DNA from: Zychaea mexicana
Lineage: Eukaryota > Mucoromycota > Mucoromycetes > Mucorales > Lichtheimiaceae
DNA: 64,000 nucleotides
Assembly (NCBI RefSeq): GCF_025766255.1
Contig: NW_026516703.1
Coordinates: 186,001 to 250,000, forward strand
Direction of reading: 5' to 3'
Shown: positions 21,701-32,149 of the stretch, piece by piece
Layout: every line of letters begins with the position of its first letter
Position numbering within the stretch: the stretch's first letter is position 1
The notes under the pieces: generated by a model
Database searches by the model: none
Told to the model about the DNA's origin: nothing
What the model saw: the letters and a program-made list of their open reading frames with translations, nothing else
Made by a program: the position numbers and the translations under genes

Positions 21701-24700
21701 AAAAGCGGCTAAGAAGATCAGCGAGTACGTTGGCTTCGCCAGGCACGTGAACTATGCGCATGTTGTATTCGAGAAGGAAATCGAGCCAGGAGACTAGCAT
21801 GGGGTTATGATGAATATTCTTCTGTGTGTGAATATACGTGAGAGCTTTGTGATCGACGTATAGTGTAAAGGGATTGTGCCATAAGAATTGGGAAAATTTG
21901 CGGATGCCATATATACAGCTGAGTAACTCACGACGATTAGTAGAGTATGATCTTTCGGATTTGGTGAGCGAGCGAGCCATGAAGCCAGTATAGCGTTTTT
22001 TGCCATCGATTTCTTTGAACAATGCCGCTGCAATGCCCGTGCCACTAGCATCGACGATCAAGTTCATTGGTTTATCGAGCTGAGGGTAATGTAAGAGAGC
22101 GTTGTGCAGTAAGGCTTTTTTGCATGCATTGAAGTGGCGTGTATGTCGTTCTGTCCAGCGGTCGCCAATGATGCCAACATGGCGTAGTTCATCCAGCGGT
22201 GCTAAAAGAGTACCTGCGTAGACGAGATGATCGCGGAAGAAGTTGATGAGGCCACAGAATTTTTGTACTTCATGACCTGTTTTGGGTATAGGCCAGCTGT
22301 TGATGTTTGATAGTTTTCGGGTATCAAGAGATACGCCTTTACTAGAGATGCAGAAACCTAGCAAGTAGACGCTTGTTTGGGCAAATGAGCATTTGTGGCT
22401 GCTTAGAATTAATTTTGCGTCTGTAAGTTTTTTAATTACGTCGATCACCGTTTGCTGGTGTGTGGCAAGATCAGGTCCATGTATGACGATATCGTCAATA
22501 AAAAATTGGACGTGCTTCATATTATATAAGAGTGTGGCAATGGTTTTCTGTGCTACCGCACTAAGATGTTTGACACCGAACGGTGCTTTTTGAAAAGAAT
22601 ATTGCATGCCTTTGTGCGTGAATGTCAGTTTGTGCTGATCGGGTTCATGTACCGGAAAGCGGTGAAACATTTGGCGAATGTCCAATGTGGTAAAGACAAC
22701 GGAACCAGACAGGGAGTTGAAAATGTCTTCTTTGATTAAAGGAAGAGGAAATTTCTCATCAGGCAGCATACTGTTTAGGTGACGGGGGTCAAGGCAGACG
22801 CGTTTGCCTGTTTTATTGCCATGCTCGTCTTTTTTGTCAGCCAGCAATAGAGGGAAATTCCATGCACAATTCGTGGGCGCTCTTTTGATAATTTTTTCAT
22901 CGAGCCAGCCTTGTACTGTTTCATCGACAATGTGTTGGTCAGCGTAAGGAATGCGGTATTGTCTTTGGTTGACAGCCGCGCCTTCTGGTGTTTTTAAATA
23001 TACGATGGATTCAGGAACAGTACAGGCTGATGTTTTGGAAATGTTCTGGTTTTCATCGAGAAAGGGCTGTATGGCTTGAAGGAATTTGTTGCGTTCTTCA
23101 GGTGTGCCATATGGAGAGTTGTTTGGTGTTGGTACATCTTTACCGCTCTCCAGGTCAATTTTCTTTTCGGTGGAATTATCTATTTCATCCCATTTATGGG
23201 CAACGCCCTGTAGGAAGATTCCGAGTTTAGGCAAAAGGTCTGAGCCAATGTATAGTTCGATATTGTCTTCCAGTTCCATTACTTCAAACGCGTGTGATGT
23301 GTGTAACCCATTATATTTTATTTGTTTGGTTTCGGTGATTCCGATGCGGTCAATATACATGTTTTTTGCAGCTAAGTGTAGTTTGCCCTTTGCAGGCGAA
23401 TACGACCATGAATGTTTATTGATGAGTTTGATACTTATAGCAGACGCTTCACAACCAGTATCTATATAGCCCATGAATTTCTTGTTTTCTATTAAGATAG
23501 GTGTATATAGAGAATATGGTTTGTCTGTGAGTAGCTCGTTTGGAGGGTCACGTTTGGAGGATCTGATAGTTTTGTTTGTGTTTTGCTTACAGTGTTCGTT
23601 TTCTTTTGCGAATTCGAGGTCGACCATGTCTTCGACAAGGTCGTCAAGCTCGGAATCGCTGGCGTTTCCGCCGTTGTTTGATTGTTCTGTGCGCGTGACT
23701 GCGCGAATTCTTGGACCTGAGGAGGCGCCGGTGTTGCTGTTGTTATTGCTGCTGCTTTCTTTCGCCTTGTGTTCGTAGAATTCTGGGCATTTGTGTCCAA
23801 CTGACCATGGCTTCTTGCACCATTTACAATTGTTGGTGGCAGTCATTTTGCCCAATTTTTTGCACTCGGCGGACGAATGATGAGCGCTGGGCCCATGGTA
23901 TGAACAACCAACAGGACAGTGACTTTGCGAGCCTGCGGGTGTGTTTGATGAGTTTGTGTGTGTGCGGCGACGTGAGTGTGCGCGCGAGGAGGAATCCTCT
24001 GCAGCGTACGACTGCTGGTGAGTGCGCTTGTACACGGACACGGCTTGGGCGATCTCTAGGGCGGCAGAGACGGACTTCGGCAACTTCTTTCCTTTGCGGC
24101 CGTGCCAGGCGACCAACGTGTTTTCGCGAATGTGCGGCAGTAGCGAGGCCAGGAAGCGCAGGGCTAATTGTTGGCTATCCGTTATTTCTGCCTCGCGGGC
24201 AGCGGCGAGGAACCTCGTACCATAGTCGAGCGTACTTTCGTTGCTGCGCATGGTCATCGTGAACACCTCGGTGGCCTTGGCAATGATTTGATCAGATGAC
24301 TCGAAGTGATGAAGGAATGTTTTCTTGGCCTTTTTCCATGACAGTCCCTTGCCCTTGAGCTCTCTTTCAACCCAGGCGTCATGGTCGTGGTGAATGGCGA
24401 GGGGGAGCCACTTTTCCCAGTCGCGGTCCAGATCACCTTCCATGGCGGACAATGCGAGCTCGAAGGTACGAGCGAAATGGCTTGGTGAGCTAAATACTTC
24501 CTTGTTGTGGCGCCAAATATGCGCACCGGAGAGCTGGAATACGGGTAAGTCCTTGTATGTCATTCGGCACGTGGGTTTCTTCTGCGTTGGTGCCTGTTCT
24601 GTTTCCTTGCCAGGTCGGTTATCCGCAGTCAGGTCCTTCAGGAGGTCTTGGAAGCGGTGGAGGTTTGCTTGAGCTTTTTTGATCCGAGAAGTCAGGGTCT

Positions 24701-24980
24701 TGCGCTCTTCATCGGCATCGTTCTTGGTGAGGGCGTGTGCGAGGCTGATGCCGAGTTCGCCAATGCGTTTCTTGTAGAAGTTGATGGACTTCTCGAAGAC
24801 CACTTGGGGGTCGGCGTGCTCGGACTCCAGCGAACCTTGAAGATCGAGCTCTTGGTACTCGACGCCTTCCATTTCCGAGTTAGCTTGGGCCGGCGAGGAT
24901 GTTTGTTCTTGGTTGATTTGGGGTTCATCGTCGGCACGGGGAGAAGAGGGGGTGGAGGTTTGTTGGTTGCTGTTGTTCAT
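21624..24980 (-). CDS. Gypsy gag-protease-reverse transcriptase-RNase H polyprotein, 1118 aa
   Basis: It starts at ATG 24980, 26 bases after the 5' LTR, and stops at 21624. The Gag-like part (~1-480) has a Cys/His region near 360-410 (CKWCKKPWSVGHKCPEF). The aspartic protease active site is at ~507 (YIDTGCEAS, with DTG). RT contains VFTTLDIRQMFHRF and, at ~827, the catalytic FFIDDIVIHG (an F-x-DD variant of YxDD). RNase H begins near 975 (LIVDASGTGIAAAL) and ends before GEANVLADLLSRF. The final residues past the G-run (EGGYISIPK...) are out of frame with the integrase. Everything needed up to RNase H is intact. Confidence 0.93.
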   Translation of the reverse strand: MNNSNQQTSTPSSPRADDEPQINQEQTSSPAQANSEMEGVEYQELDLQGSLESEHADPQVVFEKSINFYKKRIGELGISLAHALTKNDADEERKTLTSRIKKAQANLHRFQDLLKDLTADNRPGKETEQAPTQKKPTCRMTYKDLPVFQLSGAHIWRHNKEVFSSPSHFARTFELALSAMEGDLDRDWEKWLPLAIHHDHDAWVERELKGKGLSWKKAKKTFLHHFESSDQIIAKATEVFTMTMRSNESTLDYGTRFLAAAREAEITDSQQLALRFLASLLPHIRENTLVAWHGRKGKKLPKSVSAALEIAQAVSVYKRTHQQSYAAEDSSSRAHSRRRTHTNSSNTPAGSQSHCPVGCSYHGPSAHHSSAECKKLGKMTATNNCKWCKKPWSVGHKCPEFYEHKAKESSSNNNSNTGASSGPRIRAVTRTEQSNNGGNASDSELDDLVEDMVDLEFAKENEHCKQNTNKTIRSSKRDPPNELLTDKPYSLYTPILIENKKFMGYIDTGCEASAISIKLINKHSWSYSPAKGKLHLAAKNMYIDRIGITETKQIKYNGLHTSHAFEVMELEDNIELYIGSDLLPKLGIFLQGVAHKWDEIDNSTEKKIDLESGKDVPTPNNSPYGTPEERNKFLQAIQPFLDENQNISKTSACTVPESIVYLKTPEGAAVNQRQYRIPYADQHIVDETVQGWLDEKIIKRAPTNCAWNFPLLLADKKDEHGNKTGKRVCLDPRHLNSMLPDEKFPLPLIKEDIFNSLSGSVVFTTLDIRQMFHRFPVHEPDQHKLTFTHKGMQYSFQKAPFGVKHLSAVAQKTIATLLYNMKHVQFFIDDIVIHGPDLATHQQTVIDVIKKLTDAKLILSSHKCSFAQTSVYLLGFCISSKGVSLDTRKLSNINSWPIPKTGHEVQKFCGLINFFRDHLVYAGTLLAPLDELRHVGIIGDRWTERHTRHFNACKKALLHNALLHYPQLDKPMNLIVDASGTGIAAALFKEIDGKKRYTGFMARSLTKSERSYSTNRRELLSCIYGIRKFSQFLWHNPFTLYVDHKALTYIHTQKNIHHNPMLVSWLDFLLEYNMRIVHVPGEANVLADLLSRFFEEPKELEGGYISIPKVSSQTIRTI
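21670..21682 (-). promoter_or_regulatory. G7 frame junction and candidate central polypurine tract
   Basis: On the coding strand CTGGAGGGGGGGT sits where the RNase H frame must shift +1 into the integrase frame. It differs from the 3' polypurine tract by one extra G. It may be a slippery site, a central plus-strand primer, or both. Confidence 0.4.
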
Positions 24981-25006
24981 GGTAGATAATTCAAGTGAAA
25001 AAAAAA

Positions 25007-25327
25007 TGTGGTATGAAAAGTGTTAGGTGAGATATTAGGAGACTGTCGAAGCACTTGAGAATCTTGGTAGGGTCTTTATTCAGGGTGAATTTGCGATCAA
25101 GGGATGTTACTAATGACTTTTGATACCACTATTTGTACTGTTTGAAAGGATTACGTGATGGGTGATTACTAGACGTTTTCCCATGGGTTAACTTTGTTAA
25201 GGAGAATAAGTGGTTATTTTACGATGTCGGGCAATATGGAGAATATTATGCGTGTGAGTCTTGATCCATGAAATTGGTGTAACAATGTATATGAGAGGAT
25301 CGTTATAGCAGTGCTTAGAATACGACA
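25007..25327 (-). repeat. 5' LTR of the gypsy element
   Basis: It is 321 bp and identical to the 3' LTR apart from a one-base indel in GTATATGAG. On the coding strand it ends CATACCACA, directly followed by a T-run and CACTTGAATTATCTACC, then the gag ATG. Confidence 0.95.
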
Positions 25328-26487
25328 GTTGACGGATTATTTCTGGGTCGTTACTGATATAACTCTTTTTGCAACTCGGTGTGTGGCACTGGTAACGATA
25401 CCCCATAATATAAAAGCAGCTAAACAATTTAACTTAGGACAGAACTCTTTGATAACTAAGCATATCACATATATGGTGCCAAAATAATCGCTATTCAATC
25501 GTTACCTATCAATGTCTATTACTCTGCGCGCAAAAGGAGTCTTTGTATAACCGTTGTTTCCGAGAGTTACTTTGCAACCTGGGCACTTTAGTTTATTCTT
25601 AAAAAACTTTTGGAGCAGAAGATGAGGGAACCATAGAAACACACGTGGAAGATACAAGCTGCTTGGATCGATTTTTTTTCCATCCATCAATGCAAAGAAA
25701 GGAGACTTTGGGTGAACCCAAAATGTGCCGTTGTGATATTCTTGAGGCATATTATCCTGTTTATCGTTGTTCATGTCATCTCGTATGCGATCTTGAAGGC
25801 CAAAAAATTACTTTTCAAGTATACTGTCTTGATCTTCGCCTTCACGTTCGTCTTCCTCTGGAATCGGTGTATCTGCCTCTTCAGTCTCATCATCATCATC
25901 ATCTCCAGTAGTGTCGATGTTGTTGCTTGTATTCGAGTCAACTTCTAGTAGCCCACGAATACTTGCTAATTCATCGACTTCAGCTGGTTCTTCCAAAGGC
26001 GTTCTGGGTAGCTCGGCAGACGTGCGTTCGTCGTTGCTGTTGCTGGTGTCGTTCCTGAAATCACTTGTTGCTGAATCAGTGAAATCTTGTGCGAAACAAA
26101 GCACAGACTGCCCTTGAGGTAAAGATTGCGAGTTTTTGGGTTTTCTTCCAGCATTAGGATTTTTTCCTCCTTTCTTTCTTCCAGGTTTTTTAAAATTGAA
26201 CATTTTGACACTGTTGACACGGCCTTTGACAGTAGTAGTATTAGAAGAGATGAAACACTCTCGCCATGCACATGCAGATTGTTTATTTAGATCCCAGCAA
26301 CAGTGTCATAGTCAAAATTTATTGGCCAGCCCAAAACGTCATGGTTGATTTTTATTGGACAGTGCTGCCTCATCCACACTACCCGTGCCGAAATTTTTAT
26401 GATTTCGCAAGAGGGGTGATTGTAGGAGAAAATTTATATGAAAAGAATATTGGTATATACAATAGAAGACGACAAATGTAAATCAAA

Positions 26488-28389
26488 TTATTGAGACACC
26501 TTGATTCGCTTTGATGGTGATGGTACAATAAAGTTTGGGGGAAGACACCAGTGAGTACCATTTTTTGACGATGTTATTCCTTGAGAAACATCATCCAACA
26601 AATCAGTGGTTCTATCTAAGATCTTTTTTCCATTGTATGCCAGGGTCATCAAGGGGAGTAATCGAGAAACCAAATTTGAGTCCCTATGTGGGAATCTCAA
26701 TGGTTCTGTTTTCCTAACTCTAGTTATAAACCCAGCAGGAATGTTGACATCTAGAAGTGATGTGGTGCCACCTAAATGAATACATCAAAATATTCCCAAG
26801 TTAGTGGATGGCTCGTATATAGGCTGACATCTTTATCCATGAAATTGATACAAAAATCATACATACCTGTAATACTATAACCAATAACATGAGCTGTATG
26901 AAGAAGGCTCGAATCATAAGTAACCGAAAGCAACATGTCCCTCAAAACTAGCGGCATCTTCATTGAACAGTCACAGAATGCTTTAGTTTGGTCTCGCGCA
27001 GCACCTACGTCAGAACATCCAAGTTCTTCTGACCCATACTTGAACATCGTGTCTCCACGACGACCCATTTTTCGATTTGATATTGCTGTGACTGATGACA
27101 GTTGGCGAGATGAGTTTACCGCATTCGCATTTGCTTCACTAGAGACTTCGGTACTGTAGAATGAAAAATAAATATTAAGTTAGATCAATTTTAAATTCCA
27201 TTTTGCTCCATTATCATAAACCCATTTATCTAATACTTTTACCCTTTTGCTACGATACCAGATCCATGAAATGCAGTACCAAAGAAACCAAATGGCAAAT
27301 ACTGTTGATCTGTTTCAGGTATACTCAGAATATCAAAAGAATGTGTTTTTAAGAAGAGGCGCGCAACATTCATCAACTCGGATGAAAACCAAACTTTCAA
27401 ATGTTCAGCTGATGGATCATTGATTTCGATACTTCGTGCATATTTAAACACTTCAGCGCTTGTTTTCTATAAAGAAATCATTTAGTACTGTTGTTAGCGT
27501 TGTGTTGCTCTTGTTTATATAACTTTTATCATTCTTATTTTATTTTAGTGTTATATATACATACCAGCCCTTTCAAGTCCAAATAATATCGTTGAAGTTC
27601 TTCGGGATCATTGCATTCAAGTGGCCCCCCTTTGGTTTCTATCTCGTGTAACTCTGCCTCTGTGAAAACTTTCTTCCAGTTTTGATCAGTAATATCCAAG
27701 ATAAGCGATTGAGAGGGACTAGAACAAAAAGAAATTCAGCAAGAATATTTATCAACTGATAATGGATGATTGTCTAACTCGAATTAAAGATGATGATTAT
27801 TACTTACTGATAATAATGGCAGGTCAATGCAAAGTTCATTACTTTTTCTTCAACTGAAACTGGATCGGTTTCATCTTCCGTTGCTTGTGCTATTGTTGAT
27901 TCCAAATACCAAAAATCTTCTTTATGTTCTTCTGTAAACTTCTTAAAACGTTCATATAACACCTCCTTTTGTTGTTCTGTGATTCTTGTCTTAAGGCTAG
28001 GTAAAGAAGATGGCGATGAATACGATAGTATATCTTGTAATGACACTTCATCAGTAGGTGTAGAAGCTGTAGTGGTTGTAATTGCTAAACGACGATCCAC
28101 AGCTTTCCAAGATGCTCGGCCAAACTTTTAATACAAATAAGATTGATGAAATTAGTTCTCTTTTATAAATATCAGAGCTTTAAAACGAAGTGGTGATGCT
28201 TACCAAATCAATATTGTTTGCTGCTGCAATTTTCTTTACGCGTTTGATAAAAAAGCCTTTTGCTCCTCATATATTATCTTCTGCTTTAAGACTAGCGACA
28301 AGATGATCTTCGAAATGATCTAAGATTACAACTAATTCAATTTGTTCTAATTCATCTTTTTTTTCAAGTATGACATCCAAGATATCCAT
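26488..28389 (-). pseudogene. Six-exon gene of unknown function, 483 codons with one in-frame TGA
   Basis: Exons are 28389-28204, 28124-27808, 27718-27565, 27466-27243, 27153-26867 and 26771-26488. The sum is 1452 nt, in frame across all GT-AG introns. Recognisable blocks are FIKRVKKIAAANNID, FGRASWKAVDRRLA, a long middle (EEHKEDFWYLESTIAQATED, DLKGLKTSAEVFKYA), MGRRGDTMFKYGSEELGCSD, KMPLVLRDMLLSV and a C-terminus ending PSPSKRIKVSQ. The GRRGDtxF...E.G...K.P spacing faintly recalls PD-(D/E)XK nuclease folds, but I would not assign that without structure prediction. A TGA at 28267-28269 (codon 41) breaks exon 1. The AT-rich transposon TSD lies 31 bases upstream of the ATG, so its promoter has been displaced. 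Bases 26398-26487 separate it from the exonuclease transposon. Confidence 0.7.
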
Positions 28390-28764
28390 TATTTGATACA
28401 GAGGGTTGTTAATATATATGTATAGGACACTGTTCATGATCATTATAAAAATTACATAATCTATAAATTTTAAATAATCTATAAAAAATTATTATAAATA
28501 TTATAATTTAATTTTTATCTTCTGGAATAACAACTGCTACAACTTTTTTTAATTTTTTATGTTTTAGTTGTACTTCTTCCATTATAGTATCCTCTTCATT
28601 ATCACTAATTTCTACTTCATTATTTTCATTTATATTTGAACTTAAATTTAATTTTAAAATTTCTTTTTGTAATAATAACATTTCATTAAAATTTTTATCT
28701 ATAGTTATTTTATCTGTAACTACAGGATTTTTCATCTCCTAGCGGACGTTTGAACTTTTATTTA

Positions 28765-29215
28765 GGCAGAGTGGACATAAATGTTAATCTGAGTGGACAT
28801 GAATGAAAATCGAACTAGACATGAATGAAAATTGATCTAGACATGAATGAAAATCGATCTGGACATGAATGAAAATCGAACTGGACATGAATGAAAATCG
28901 AGCTGGACATGAATGAAAATCGAGCTGGACATGAATGAAAATCGATCTAGACATGAATAAAAATCGAGCTGGACATGAATGAAAATCGAGCTGGACATGA
29001 ATAAAGATTGATCTGGACATGAATAAAGATTGATCCGGACATGAATAAAGATCGATCTGGACATGAATAAAGATTGATCTAGACATGAATAAGGATCGAC
29101 CTGGACATGAATTAAAATCAATCTGGACTTGAGTAAAATCAATCTGGACAAGATAATAAACAATCTGTACGTGAATGAAAATCAATCTGGACAAGAATAA
29201 TAATCAATCCAAATA
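28765..29215. repeat. 22-bp tandem repeat array, left arm
   Basis: About 20 degenerate copies of a unit like GAATGAAAATCGATCTGGAC plus AT, becoming more diverged toward 29215. The apparent ORFs (repeated FIHVQIDLYSCP-like peptides) arise from the 66-base periodicity and are not genes. Confidence 0.9.
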
Positions 29216-30298
29216 CAAATAATAGACAACCTGGACATAATAACAGTCAGCCTGGACATAGTTTTAGTCAACTAAGACTTCAAAAAAGTTGAAGAAGTAG
29301 ATAATATATTAAGTGTAGCAGAGCAGATCAGCAGAATTTGTAAGAACTTAAGATATTCAATTCAAGTCAAGACATAATAAAAGTTAAGCAGTACAAAGCC
29401 AAAGTCAAGTAAGATATAGTATGGCTGTTTCACTCGTGATAGGAAGCTTTCAGGCTAACGTACAGGAAATGGCAAGAGTGCGTTAGAGACTCACTGTGTG
29501 CACAAGCCTACTATTTTGCTGTGGGAACAGGGTCTGAACGTTAAATTGGAGGGTGGTGGCTGAGGTAGGTGGAAAGTGTGGGGTTTGTTAGCGGAAGCAG
29601 GGAGGAAAAAACAACAACAACCAAAGATCCGTTTTTTTTTTCTCATTACCATTCGCCTTGCAAATCAACAGCTGCGACACACACTTGTAAATGGCTCCTA
29701 CTCTCTTCACGATGAATAGAAGAAAAAAGAAAACAAAACGGCACAATCCACGGATTTCTTGAAAAACGAAATGAAGGTAATTGTTTTCTAATAAAAAAAG
29801 CGCTTGCTCAAGATTTGTAAGGAGTAGACCGCCGTTACTGCTTAAAAAACGCCGGGTAAGTGAACAAGGGAAGGAAAAGGTTATCGGTTGTGCTTGGGGT
29901 ATAGCTTTAGTGAACATATGCTCATTCAGAATTACTGTTTCTTTCTCTTTTTCTCTGTATATACTTGATGCACCATCTTGCACCATTCCAACTTCAAACT
30001 TACGTGCGTAATACAACATCGTCTTCGACTTGCATAATCGATTCGTACTCACAACAACAACGACGCAACAATCTTCTTCTCCATTACTCAAACACAATCA
30101 TATACAACATGACGCTGATCCGCCATTGGCTTGCAAAACATACAACCTGACGCGATTACTTTGCTCCTTTTGCATATACCAACATTAACATCGCCGGTCT
30201 TGATGGATAAATGAGCTGTAGATAGCTGGAAGGATAACTGACGGGTTTCTTTCCTTTTGAGTTGATGTGGATTGGATGAAAATAAAGTATGATGACCG

Positions 30299-30607
30299 TT
30301 ATATAAGAAAGATAACAAAGAAGGTTTTACAAGAGTTATACAAGTGCGAAGGATGTTGTTTCGTGGATACGGATGGTTTTTGTAATTTTTGACATTGCGT
30401 GGCAGAGAGTCTGGTGCCATTCACAGTCTCGCGTTTGTGAGCCCATTTGTATCCACACAATTCCGAGATGCGATCCTTGAAGATCTGCCATTGAGCAGCA
30501 GGAACGCACACGATTTCATCAGGAATGAGTGCAAGAACGCCAGGTACAGTCGAGTGAGAGAGAGCGTTGCGAATGTTGTCAAGGGTAGTAACTTGTCGGT
30601 TGTTCAT
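30299..30607 (-). pseudogene. Fragment of a possible MULE-type DNA-binding domain
   Basis: From ATG 30607 the frame reads MNNRQVTTLDNIRNALSHST, then QWQIFKDRISELCGYKWAHK and RETVNGTRLSATQ. The YKW.(Y/H)KR...NGT pattern resembles N-terminal zinc/FLYWCH-like segments of fungal MULE transposases. It then degenerates. There is no catalytic part. It lies in the unpaired spacer of the foldback element and may be a leftover of the parent autonomous element. Confidence 0.35.
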
Positions 30608-32149
30608 AGTTGTTGTTATTAACAACAAATAAAGTTGCTGTTGTAATAGCAAAAAAACTTCCTCCTTCATAACAACAAACGCCTTTTCTTTTTTGTCCCT
30701 GCCATATTATCATCACCGCCCAGAGCTATATCTATAGTTTTTATAGAAGCACTTGTAATAATATGCAATCCCATCCCACACCCGTTTATGCAGACAACTA
30801 AAACATAATGACTACATAATGTATGATCTTTTACTTTTATTTTTTTATCCCAACCATAACATCTACAGTAACAATAATAAAACCCTACATTCCACCCATC
30901 AGCATATATAACTACCTTATCCATCAAGACCGGCAATTTTCGTGTTGGCATATGCAAAAAGAAAAAGGTAATCGTCGTTGCCATCGTGTGTGTGCGAGTA
31001 CAGTGGATTGCAGAGGAGGATTATAGCTGTGGTAGTGTGTATGCATCATAGGAATATAATTATCATCACATTGATGTGTATACAAACAGCAAAGAAAGAG
31101 ATGGCCGTCATTACGATGATGATGTGCTTGAGCGTAAAGTATCAAAACAAAAGACCGGCGTCATAGTCGTCATCGTGTAATATGGGCGTACATGATAGTG
31201 AAAGGCAAATGCGTCAGGCTGTATATTTTGCAAGTCAATGGCGGATCAGCGTCATGTTGTATATGATTGTGTTTGAGTAATGGAGAAAAAATTGTTGCGT
31301 CGTTGTTGTTGTGAGTACGAATCGATTATGCAAGTCGAAGACGATGTTGTATTACGCACGTAAGTTTGACGTTGGAATGGTACAAGATGGTGCATAAGTA
31401 TATACATAGAAAAAGAGAAAGAAGCAGTAATTCTGAATGGGCATATCTCCACTAAAGCTATACCTCAAGCACACCCGATAACCTTTTCCTTCCTTTGTTC
31501 ACTTACCCAGCGTTTTTTTAAGCAGCAGTAACGGCGGTCTACTCCTTACAAATCTTGAGCAAGCGCTTTTTTTTTTTAGAAAACAATTACCTTCATTTCG
31601 TTTTTCAAGAAATCCGTGGATTGTGCCGTTTTGTTTTCTTTTTTCTTCTATTCATTGTGAAGAGAGTAGGAGCCATTTACAAGTGTGCGTCGCAGCTGTT
31701 GATTTGCAAGGCGAATGGTAATGAGAAAAAAAAAACGGATCTTTGGTTGTTGTTGTTTTTTCCTCCCTGCTTCCGCTAACAACCCCACACTTTCCACCTA
31801 CCTCAGCCACCACCCTCCAATTTAACGTTCAGACCCTGTTCCCACAGCAAAATAGTAGGCTTGTGCACACAGTGAGTCTCTAACGCACTCTTGCCATTTC
31901 CTGTACGTTAGCCTGAAAGCTTCCTATCACGAGTGAAACAGCCATACTATATCTTACTTGACTTTGGCTTTGTACTGCTTAACTTTTATCATGTCTTGAC
32001 TTGAATTGAAAATCTTAAGTACTTGCAAATTCTGCTGATCTGCACTACTATACTTAATATATTATCTACTTCTTCAACTTTTTTGAAGTCTTAGTTGACT
32101 AAAACTATGTCCAGGCTGACTGTTATTATGTCCAGGTTGTCTATTATTT

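Larger units (their letters stand above)
19721..25327 (-). mobile_element. Ty3/gypsy chromovirus-type LTR retrotransposon, 5607 bp
   Basis: LTRs lie at 19721-20040 and 25007-25327, flanked by GTTGA on both sides (19716-19720 and 25328-25332). The LTRs begin TG, end CA and differ by one base near their right ends (GTAATGAG versus GTATATGAG), so the insertion is young. The coding strand is minus: gag-PR-RT-RH, then integrase with chromodomain. Only 26 bases separate the 5' LTR from the gag ATG, and no TGG-initial tRNA primer site is adjacent. The polypurine tract is at 20041-20053. It interrupts an exon of the exonuclease-transposase gene. Confidence 0.96.
15653..26203 (-). pseudogene. Transposase-like protein with DEDDy 3'-5' exonuclease, 8 exons, interrupted
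   Basis: Exons (high to low) are 26203-25506, 25419-25328 continuing at 19715-18384 across the gypsy insertion, 18310-17966, 17887-17441, 17351-16993, 16910-15989 and 15927-15653. With the insertion and one TSD skipped, the sum is 4470 nt (1490 codons), in frame at every GT-AG junction. Features in order: basic N-terminus (KKPGRKKGGKNPNAGRKPK); a FWVHPKSPFFALMDGKKIDP block; Cys motif (CHTPSCKKSY); DDE-like segment near residue 390 (VLDGVYLKGDHTFK) and ~467 (FFTNN); exonuclease at ~544 (FDCEW), NVNGD and ~675 (YAALDAW); RGTNSLEGGIHQN at ~1051; a Ser/Pro/Gln linker; and a C-terminal pair of CxxC clusters. Breaks are the gypsy insertion and an in-frame TAA at 25808-25810 (codon 132). FTNN has Asn where an Asp would be expected. 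Confidence 0.8.
15441..26389. mobile_element. DNA transposon with exonuclease-fused transposase gene, interrupted by gypsy
   Basis: The left end starts GGCACGGATAG... (15441-15464) and the right end is its inverted partner ...CTACCCGTGCC (26366-26389), 20 of 24 positions matching. Each end abuts the octamer GAAATTTT (15433-15440 and 26390-26397), an 8-bp TSD. Without the nested gypsy element and its duplicated 5 bp, the element is about 5.34 kb and holds one multi-exon gene on the minus strand. An 8-bp TSD occurs in hAT- and MULE-like groups, but I cannot assign the superfamily. A strong hairpin lies inside the left end. Confidence 0.88.

Noticed and set aside
23711..24262. 183-codon plus-strand ORF opposite gypsy gag
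   Set aside because: Antisense to an intact gag frame, Cys/Arg-rich from codon shadowing, no recognisable domain.
28784..29194. Open frames encoding repeated FIHVQIDLYSCP-like peptides (also at 32172-32604)
   Set aside because: They follow a 22-bp tandem array whose three-unit period has no stops; they are present in several frames, so they are repeat artefacts.
28765..29215. Resemblance of the 22-bp array to a CRISPR array
   Set aside because: Units are contiguous with no unique spacers, and the genome is eukaryotic.
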